Of a stretch of 41,732 nucleotides of DNA, positions 35,519 to 41,732 are shown piece by piece. The position numbers were made by a program, and so were the translations under genes. The stretch lies in assembly GCA_016744185.1 (NCBI GenBank), contig JADGEY010000011.1, forward strand, positions 1-41,732, written 5' to 3'. This stretch comes from Emcibacteraceae bacterium. Lineage in GTDB: Bacteria; Pseudomonadota; Alphaproteobacteria; Sphingomonadales; Emcibacteraceae. Within the stretch, counting starts at the first letter, position 1, and each line of letters begins with the position of its first letter. The notes below the pieces were generated by a model. That model saw only the letters and a program-made list of their open reading frames with translations. It was not told the DNA's origin and did not search any database.

Positions 35519-38371
35519 ATGCTATTAAGCTTTATATTATTGACAATCGGAATGATCGCACTGAAAATGGATGAAAATTCAATTGCTTACTTTGCATTTT
35601 TAGCACTTTTTCTAAGTCTGAATTATCAAATTAATGAGCTTAAAAAGCTTACTCAAATGCTGCAAAAAAAATTAGTGGATCAAGTAAAAAACGTCGGAAG
35701 GCTTCCTAAGGAAGATGAATTTACAAAAGAGAATACAGCCAAAGAGCCGCCTTATGAAACAGATTATAATGCAGAAGATCCTTTAAGCTCAAGCCCCGAT
35801 CAAATAAAGACGGACAAAGAAAATATTGAAAACACCTCAGATTCAGAAAAAGCTGCGGTTTTAAAAGAAATTCAGGATCAAGTAGAACGCAATAAAGCCG
35901 CAGATAAAGCCGAAAAACAAGATGTTATGGCGCAGGCATCGGCAGCGGCTCTTAAAAAGACAAAATCCTTAGAAGAAGAAGTTTCTTCGAAATGGATGTT
36001 CTGGGTTGGCGGTATCGCTTTTGCTCTGGGCGGTGGTTTTATGGTAAAATATTCCATTGATAATAACTTGATTAGCCCTGCTGTCCGTATCATAATGAGC
36101 TTTATTATCGGAATGGTGATGACTATTGGCGGTGAATATATCCGTCAAAAACGCTTGAATGCTCCTAAAGATAAGCCAAGCGCTCTAGAAGATAAAGTAA
36201 GTAAATCCCCCGATTATTTGCCAAGCGCCGTATCCGCCGCAGGGCTTCTAACAGCTTTTGCTGCGATCTATAGCGCCTATATAATTTATGGTTTTATCAG
36301 CCCAATTGTTACATTAGTGACCTTAACCGCTTTGGCTTTCCTTTCCACAGGACTGGCGTTTTATCAGGGAAAATTCTTTGCTTACCTTGGCTTAATTGGC
36401 GGAATTATCCTTCCTATGTTGGTCTCTACAGGCGGCGGTGAAGCATGGAAATTATTTCCTTATCTATTGATTGTAATTTCGGCTAGTCTTTATGCAGCGC
36501 AGAAAAAATCATGGGTAGATATTGCAGCGGCGGCGCTGGGCTTATCATTGCTCTGGGTGCTGTTATGGATTGATGAGAACTGGCATGTGGGAGATATTAT
36601 CCCTGTAGGGCTGTATCTTTTGATCATTTGCGGGCTTAATTTTTACTTTTTGAAGGGCGCTTGCAGCATGAGAGAAACTGGTCCAAGTTTCAAAAATTTA
36701 CTTTCTAGCAAGGGTATTACACTGATTTCTGACATCATGATGGCCTTTGGAATCTTGCTTTTTGTTGCGATTATGCGGTCTGATAATTATGCAAACAGTG
36801 GTTTTGTAATGATTGGGTTTGGGCTATCGGTTTTGACATGGGTTATTTACCGCAGTTCAATTAAGTCTCGCTCTGGTATATTTGATATGGCAGCTTTTTT
36901 ATCTATTGCAGGATTATTATTTCTTTTTGCCACATGGCACACAGCTGATCTTCTGCCCACCAAAGATATGATAGCGGGCTTTAATGATCCTTGGGCAGAA
37001 GTCACATCGCCCGATCAATATAGGTTTATTGGGCTGTCAGTTCTTTTTGGACTTTTGATTTCAGCTCTTAGCTTTCTAGGCCGTAATATTTTATTGCGGA
37101 AGAATTTCTGGGCATCGGTCAGCAGTTCTGTACCGATTATTTTCTTAATCATTGCTTACATCAGAGTAGAAAATTTCGCGCCGAGTATTTTATTTGCAGG
37201 AGCAGCCTTGGTCTTAGCCGTCTTTCAGCTTCTGGCTATTAGAGGACTTATCAAGGATAAATCACAGGATAATATTATCTCCCTTGCGGCTTTTGCGGCG
37301 GGCTGTACAGCGGCGGTGGCGCTATGTGCTGCAATGCTGCTCGAAAATGCATGGCTGACCTTTGCGCTATCGTTAGAACTGGTTGCATTGGCGCATATTT
37401 GGCGGATCACGCAAGTTAAAGGTCTTAGGGTTCTGGCGGGGATTTTAGCAAGCATTATCCTCATGCGCCTTTTTTTAAATACACAGATTTTTGATTATAA
37501 TATTGGTGAATTACCGCTGATTAATTGGCTGTTTTATGGCTATGGTTTAACGTCGTTATTCTTTATCTATGCAGGACGAATTTTCAGAAAAAATATGCCA
37601 AATAAAAACATCTTAGATTCCATATTGCGCATTGGCTCTATTATGTTGGGACTGGCTTTTGCCACGGCTGAAATTCATGTATTATGCAGCGATGATGGTT
37701 ATCTAATCTCTGGTTTGAATGATTTGGAAGCCGCGCTTCAATCTATTTTATGGACAGGCGCCACAGCAGCTCTTTATTGGTATGAAGTCAAACATGATGA
37801 TAGGCTCATCAGGGCCGTAAGACGGTTAATGACGGTCACTACCCTGATTGCATATGCCATCGCAGGCGGAATTATTAATAATGTATTTTTTAATGCATAT
37901 GACGGGGAACCTAGCGGAATCTCTTATCATGTTATTATTTTATTACAGCTCTTCATCCCTGGTCTTATTTATGGGTTTAAAGCGCATTTAGCTTATAAAA
38001 TAAACAGTGGGAAATCATTTAAACTTTATGGAGCTGTGGCTTTCATTACATTCTGGTATTGGATCAGTGCCGATGTGGCTTATATCTTTAAAGATGTGAC
38101 GGCTTCGGCTGGCGGCTGGGCGCTTTATAGCTATTCTGCTGCATGGCTGCTTTATGCGGTGGCGCTTTTGAGCATTGGGCTTAAATTTGATTTCCATAAA
38201 ATGAGACTATCTGGCCTATTCGTATTGGCTGTTGTTGTCTTAAAGGTTTTCCTTGTGGATATGGGGTCCTTAGAAGGGCTTTCCAGAGCGCTTTCTTTCA
38301 TGGGACTTGGAGCAACCCTTATTGGCCTTGGGGCTTTATATCAAAAACTTTCCCGTAAAAAGAAAGAATAG
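35519..38371 (+). CDS. DUF2339 domain polytopic membrane protein
   Basis: Large inner-membrane protein of unknown function. Residues 1-35 are hydrophobic. Residues 38-155 are charged with Lys/Glu-rich, coiled-coil-like character. From about 158 onward there are more than twenty hydrophobic helices. The entry motif WVGGIAFALGGGFMVKYSID, then ISPAVRIIMSFIIG and GGEYIRQKRL, identify DUF2339. Length 950 aa, typical for the family. No operon partner: gmk is nearly 400 bp upstream and glmS converges. The transposase stub just upstream raises the possibility that the gene arrived with, or was moved by, a mobile element; base composition is not clearly foreign by eye. Confidence 0.9.
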   Translation: MLLSFILLTIGMIALKMDENSIAYFAFLALFLSLNYQINELKKLTQMLQKKLVDQVKNVGRLPKEDEFTKENTAKEPPYETDYNAEDPLSSSPDQIKTDKENIENTSDSEKAAVLKEIQDQVERNKAADKAEKQDVMAQASAAALKKTKSLEEEVSSKWMFWVGGIAFALGGGFMVKYSIDNNLISPAVRIIMSFIIGMVMTIGGEYIRQKRLNAPKDKPSALEDKVSKSPDYLPSAVSAAGLLTAFAAIYSAYIIYGFISPIVTLVTLTALAFLSTGLAFYQGKFFAYLGLIGGIILPMLVSTGGGEAWKLFPYLLIVISASLYAAQKKSWVDIAAAALGLSLLWVLLWIDENWHVGDIIPVGLYLLIICGLNFYFLKGACSMRETGPSFKNLLSSKGITLISDIMMAFGILLFVAIMRSDNYANSGFVMIGFGLSVLTWVIYRSSIKSRSGIFDMAAFLSIAGLLFLFATWHTADLLPTKDMIAGFNDPWAEVTSPDQYRFIGLSVLFGLLISALSFLGRNILLRKNFWASVSSSVPIIFLIIAYIRVENFAPSILFAGAALVLAVFQLLAIRGLIKDKSQDNIISLAAFAAGCTAAVALCAAMLLENAWLTFALSLELVALAHIWRITQVKGLRVLAGILASIILMRLFLNTQIFDYNIGELPLINWLFYGYGLTSLFFIYAGRIFRKNMPNKNILDSILRIGSIMLGLAFATAEIHVLCSDDGYLISGLNDLEAALQSILWTGATAALYWYEVKHDDRLIRAVRRLMTVTTLIAYAIAGGIINNVFFNAYDGEPSGISYHVIILLQLFIPGLIYGFKAHLAYKINSGKSFKLYGAVAFITFWYWISADVAYIFKDVTASAGGWALYSYSAAWLLYAVALLSIGLKFDFHKMRLSGLFVLAVVVLKVFLVDMGSLEGLSRALSFMGLGATLIGLGALYQKLSRKKKE

Positions 38372-38445
38372 GAAGAGCCATAATTGACTTAGAATCAGGA
38401 CTCATTAAATCCACCTTTGGATAAGACCCTAAGTACAGCAAAGCT

Positions 38446-40272
38446 TTATTCCACCGTTACAGACTTCGCAAGGTTTCTAGGCTGATCTACGTCTGTACCT
38501 TTTTCAACGGCAACATGATAAGAAAGCAATTGTACAGGAATTGCATAAAGCAGCGGCGTAACAAATTCATCGAGCATCGGCAGCGCAATTGTTGCAATAG
38601 CATCTTCACCCTCTGTTTTCGCTCCTTTAATATCTGTAAAGAAATAAACTTGCCCCTTGCGAGCAATCACTTCTTGCATATTTGATACTGTTTTTTCAAA
38701 TAAGCGTCCCGAAGGTGCAATAACTATAATAGGAACATCTTCGTCAATTAAGGCAATGGGACCATGTTTCATCTCTCCTGCTGCATAGCCTTCTGCGTGA
38801 ATATAGGAAATTTCTTTAAGTTTAAGCGCGCCTTCTAGAGCTATGGGATAATCTAGACCCCTTCCTAAATAAATAACATCTTTTGCCTTTGCAATATCAG
38901 CGGCAAGATTCTTTATATTTTCATCATGGTTTAAAACATCTGCCATGCGAGCAGGCACTTCTGCTAAAGCCGTGCATAGGCGGTCTTCTTCTGCGGCATC
39001 AATTTGACCATTTGTTTTAGCCTGCGCAATCGCAAGACATGCCAAAACCGCAAGCTGGCACGTAAAAGCTTTTGTTGAAGCAACTCCAACTTCAGGTCCT
39101 GCATGGGTATGAAGCACTACATCCGACATGCGCTGCATAGAGCTTTGAGCGACATTTAAAATGCTCATAATATATTGCCCTTGGCTTTTCGCATATTTCA
39201 AAGCCGCCAGAGTATCTGCAGTTTCACCAGATTGAGAGATGAAAATCGCAAGCCCCCCCCTTTCCATCACAGCTTCTCTATATCTAAATTCAGATGCAAT
39301 ATCTATCTCGACATTAATGCGCCCGATCTGCTCCATCCAGTATTTTGCCACCATTCCAGCATAATAGCTTGTACCGCAGGCAATAATCGTCACTCTTTTA
39401 ATTTTTGATAAATCAAAAGGTAAGTCACCGAGTTCAACCTTGCCTTTAAGAGGGTCAATATAAGCCCCAATGGTTTGTCCAACAACTGTGGGCTGCTCAT
39501 AAATTTCTTTGAGCATAAAATGACGGTAATTACCTTTATCAATTAAACCTGCTGCTGCAGATACAATATTGATAGGGCGAGAGGTTTCCTCATTCTCACT
39601 ATTAAATATTTTTACCGAAGTTCGGGTAAGCTCTACTCTATCGCCTTCTTCTAGGTAGGTAATTTTATTGGTTAAATGAGACAGTGCGATGGCATCTGAG
39701 CCTAGATACATCTCCCCTTCCCCCGTTCCAAGAACAAGAGGAGAGCCACGCCGTGCGCCAATCATTAAATCATTTTCACCTTCAAAAATAATTGCAAGCG
39801 CAAAAGCTCCTTCTAAATCATTAAGAGCCGCCGCCGCCGCCGCCGCCGCATCTAAGCCAGAATCTAGATAATCTGTAATTAAATGAACAATAACTTCTGT
39901 ATCGGTTTCTGTAACAAGCTTATGACCTTTAGATTTCAGGCTTATCCGCAAGTCACGGAAATTTTCAATAATGCCGTTATGCACAACAGATACACGGCGG
40001 GTCATATGAGGGTGAGCGTTCGTTACCGTTGGTGCGCCATGTGTTGCCCAGCGTGTATGACCAATGCCAATATTACCCGTAAGCGGAGCATCTCTTAATA
40101 TTTTTTCGAGGTTAACAAGTTTACCTTCCGCACGCCGCCTATCAATATTTTTACCATCTACAAGCGTTGCAATTCCAGCTGAATCATAGCCCCTATATTC
40201 TAGCCGCCGAAGCCCATCAACGACCCTGCTTGCCGCATCTTCCGTTCCTATAATACCAATAATTCCGCACAT
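38446..40272 (-). CDS. glmS: Glutamine-fructose-6-phosphate aminotransferase (isomerising)
   Basis: Makes glucosamine-6-phosphate, the entry to peptidoglycan and LPS sugars. The glutaminase domain has N-terminal nucleophile Cys2 (after Met removal), GHTRWATHG (71-79) and HNGIIENF. The two SIS domains hold CGTSYYAG, SQSGETADT and the EGALKLKEISY segment. The C-terminal Lys603 forms the fructose-6-phosphate Schiff base. The length of 608 aa is standard. An eight-alanine run (142-149) is encoded by a GCG microsatellite. It starts 1 bp after the glmU stop, so the two consecutive pathway genes are cotranscribed. No glmS ribozyme is expected in this operon arrangement, and none was seen. Confidence 0.98.
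   Translation of the reverse strand: MCGIIGIIGTEDAASRVVDGLRRLEYRGYDSAGIATLVDGKNIDRRRAEGKLVNLEKILRDAPLTGNIGIGHTRWATHGAPTVTNAHPHMTRRVSVVHNGIIENFRDLRISLKSKGHKLVTETDTEVIVHLITDYLDSGLDAAAAAAAALNDLEGAFALAIIFEGENDLMIGARRGSPLVLGTGEGEMYLGSDAIALSHLTNKITYLEEGDRVELTRTSVKIFNSENEETSRPINIVSAAAGLIDKGNYRHFMLKEIYEQPTVVGQTIGAYIDPLKGKVELGDLPFDLSKIKRVTIIACGTSYYAGMVAKYWMEQIGRINVEIDIASEFRYREAVMERGGLAIFISQSGETADTLAALKYAKSQGQYIMSILNVAQSSMQRMSDVVLHTHAGPEVGVASTKAFTCQLAVLACLAIAQAKTNGQIDAAEEDRLCTALAEVPARMADVLNHDENIKNLAADIAKAKDVIYLGRGLDYPIALEGALKLKEISYIHAEGYAAGEMKHGPIALIDEDVPIIVIAPSGRLFEKTVSNMQEVIARKGQVYFFTDIKGAKTEGEDAIATIALPMLDEFVTPLLYAIPVQLLSYHVAVEKGTDVDQPRNLAKSVTVE
39826..39849. repeat. (GCG)7 trinucleotide microsatellite in glmS
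   Basis: On the glmS strand seven GCG codons in a row followed by GCT encode Ala142-Ala149 in the glutaminase domain. A perfect GC-only triplet run is out of character for this AT-rich window. Copy changes would stay in frame. Confidence 0.9.
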
Positions 40273-40273
40273 G

Positions 40274-41611
40274 TTATTTACCTTGTTTTTTTCTAAAATG
40301 AGCTGCCCAGCCTTCTAGCGATTTCTGTTTTGCTCTTGTTACCGCAAGATCATTCGTGCCGACATCTTTTGTAATAACAGACCCTGCCCCTACAATTGCG
40401 CCGCTTCCAACATTTACGGGAGCAACCAGTGATGTGTTTGAGCCGATAAATGCTCCTTTTCCAATGGTGGTTTTAAATTTGTTAAAGCCATCATAATTAC
40501 AGGTAATCACCCCTGCCCCAATATTTACGCCTTCCCCAACAGCAGCATCGCCAATATAAGAAAGATGAGATATTTTTGCTCCATCTGCTATTTGGGATTT
40601 TTTAATTTCAACAAAATTACCAATCTTGCAGCCCTTGCCAATATCTGCCGCAGGACGAAGCCTTGCATAGGGCCCAACCGACGCATTCTGTCTGATAATT
40701 GCGCCCTCTAAATGGCAAAAGCTATGAATTGTAACGCCGGTTTCAACTTTCATTTTTGGACCAAAGAAAACATGTGAGGCAATGGTAACGTCATTTGAAA
40801 TTTCAGTGTCATATGAAAAATAAACGCTAGAAGGATCAAGCATTGTTACGCCAGATTCTAAAAATTCTTGCCGTTTGTTATTTTGAAAAATCTTTTCCGC
40901 TTCGGCAAGTTCTGTTCGAGCGTTAATACCCATCACTTCCCATTCATCGGGGGTTTCAACGGTTTTACAGCTATGCCCTGCGGCTCTTGCAATTTTTACA
41001 ATATCGGTAAGATAATATTCTTCTGAAGCATTTTCATTATCTAACTTTGAGAGGAAATCAAAAAGATGATGACCATCAACTGCAATAATGCCGCTATTAC
41101 AAAGATTAATCTCTCTTACCTCATCGCTTGCATCTTTATGTTCCACAATGGCTTCCAGCTCACCATCTTTTTCAACAAGCCGTCCATAAGTTTTTGTATT
41201 TTCAGGTCTAAAACCCAGAACAACAACCGCTGGATTATCAGCAGAACGTCTCATATTAATCATGGACTTCATTGTTTTATGTTTTAAAAGCGGTACGTCC
41301 CCGACAATGATAAGAACGTCTCCTGTAAACCCATCTAAGTGACTGCGGCAAACGTCAACCGCATGTCCCGTGCCAAGCTGTGGAATCTGAACAACAATAT
41401 CAACATCACTGCCAACAGCTTCCTCAACCTGCTCTTTTAACGCACCAACTACAATAATTTTTTTAGCAGGGTTTAAAGCTTCAACCTCTTCCATTAAATG
41501 ATCAATAATTGGACGTGAGCCAATGGGGTGCAAGACTTTATGCATTGCTGATTTCATCCGCGTTCCCTTACCTGCGGCAAGGATTATAACTGCGATTTCT
41601 TTTTTGCTCAT
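40274..41611 (-). CDS. glmU: Bifunctional GlcN-1-P acetyltransferase / UDP-GlcNAc pyrophosphorylase
   Basis: Two-domain enzyme that acetylates glucosamine-1-phosphate and couples it to UTP, giving UDP-GlcNAc. The N-terminal nucleotidyltransferase has LAAGKGTRMKS (11-21) and QLGTGHAV. The C-terminal left-handed beta-helix shows hexapeptide repeats from about 250, with FVEIKK and SHLSYIGDA, including the catalytic His of the acetyltransferase, then NIGAGVITCNYDG. The length of 445 aa is normal. Upstream on its strand a TATAAT (41681-41676) is a possible -10, but no good -35 is visible. First gene of glmU-glmS; glmM is not present. Confidence 0.97.
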   Translation of the reverse strand: MSKKEIAVIILAAGKGTRMKSAMHKVLHPIGSRPIIDHLMEEVEALNPAKKIIVVGALKEQVEEAVGSDVDIVVQIPQLGTGHAVDVCRSHLDGFTGDVLIIVGDVPLLKHKTMKSMINMRRSADNPAVVVLGFRPENTKTYGRLVEKDGELEAIVEHKDASDEVREINLCNSGIIAVDGHHLFDFLSKLDNENASEEYYLTDIVKIARAAGHSCKTVETPDEWEVMGINARTELAEAEKIFQNNKRQEFLESGVTMLDPSSVYFSYDTEISNDVTIASHVFFGPKMKVETGVTIHSFCHLEGAIIRQNASVGPYARLRPAADIGKGCKIGNFVEIKKSQIADGAKISHLSYIGDAAVGEGVNIGAGVITCNYDGFNKFKTTIGKGAFIGSNTSLVAPVNVGSGAIVGAGSVITKDVGTNDLAVTRAKQKSLEGWAAHFRKKQGK

Positions 41612-41732
41612 ATTTCTATTCTCTAATCCGTTTTAAGATTTTGAATTTTATGCTTATTCTTTTATTTTGTAGCTAATTATAAGAGAAAATGCCATAAATT
41701 TCCTAAATTCTATATAAGCAAATGAATTATTT

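Noticed and set aside
38388-38433. Possible terminator between the DUF2339 gene and glmS
   Set aside because: Only 4-5 bp stems (CTTAG/CTAAG and ATCC/GGAT) with no T tract; too weak to call.

Overview
The window looks like a chromosomal housekeeping segment of an alphaproteobacterium. The evidence is gene order: lexA-moaC-trpC-trpD-trpG; ppx-rlmE-guaB-(RsmB-like)-guaA; a YfgM-like gene, bamB and der; dnaB-alr-mlaE-mlaF-radA-cvpA-purF; rpsF-rpsR-rplI; fabD-fabG-acpP-fabF-mltG; and yicC-gmk. A candidate SOS operator of the alphaproteobacterial GAAC-N7-GAAC type in front of lexA agrees with this. The DNA is moderately AT-rich by eye. There is no rRNA gene, so no genus is proposed. I found no tRNA, CRISPR array, prophage or intact insertion sequence.

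Layout. 1-3970 (minus strand): the SOS repressor LexA, molybdopterin synthesis (moaC) and three tryptophan genes; trpE is not in the window. 4148-17660 (plus strand): an acidic amino acid or dicarboxylate symporter; the ppx-rlmE-guaB-methyltransferase-guaA block linking rRNA modification to GMP synthesis; an AT-rich, frameshifted acyltransferase gene; panB; then the envelope and ribosome-assembly set YfgM-like/bamB/der. 17678-27747 (minus strand): a short-chain dehydrogenase, purF, cvpA, radA, the MlaFE lipid transporter core, alr and dnaB, then, behind a clear terminator, the ribosomal operon rpsF-rpsR-rplI. 28060-35120 (mainly plus strand): fatty acid synthesis genes, mltG, a reversed dehydrogenase gene, yicC and gmk. 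35121-38371: a gene-poor stretch carrying what looks like the first 30 codons of a Tn3-family transposase, then a 950-residue DUF2339 membrane protein. 38446-41611 (minus strand): glmU-glmS, the UDP-GlcNAc precursor pathway.

Many products serve cell-envelope growth (FabD/G/F, AcpP, Alr, GlmS/U, MltG, MlaFE, BamB) or nucleotide supply and translation (GuaA/B, PurF, Gmk, Der, RlmE, S6, S18, L9). Several starts were placed by ribosome binding sites or gene overlaps: ppx at 5564, rlmE at a TTG at 6750, the YfgM-like gene at a GTG at 14045, mlaF at 22840, alr at 24729, dnaB at 26275 and rplI at 27060.

I see no convincing undescribed multi-gene system. The items most worth a second look are the broken acyltransferase, the transposase stub beside the DUF2339 gene, the three-half-site lexA operator abutting a G9 tract, the perfect 21-bp inverted repeat after lexA, the 19-bp tandem repeat that rewrites the end of trpG, and the (GCG)7 run inside glmS.
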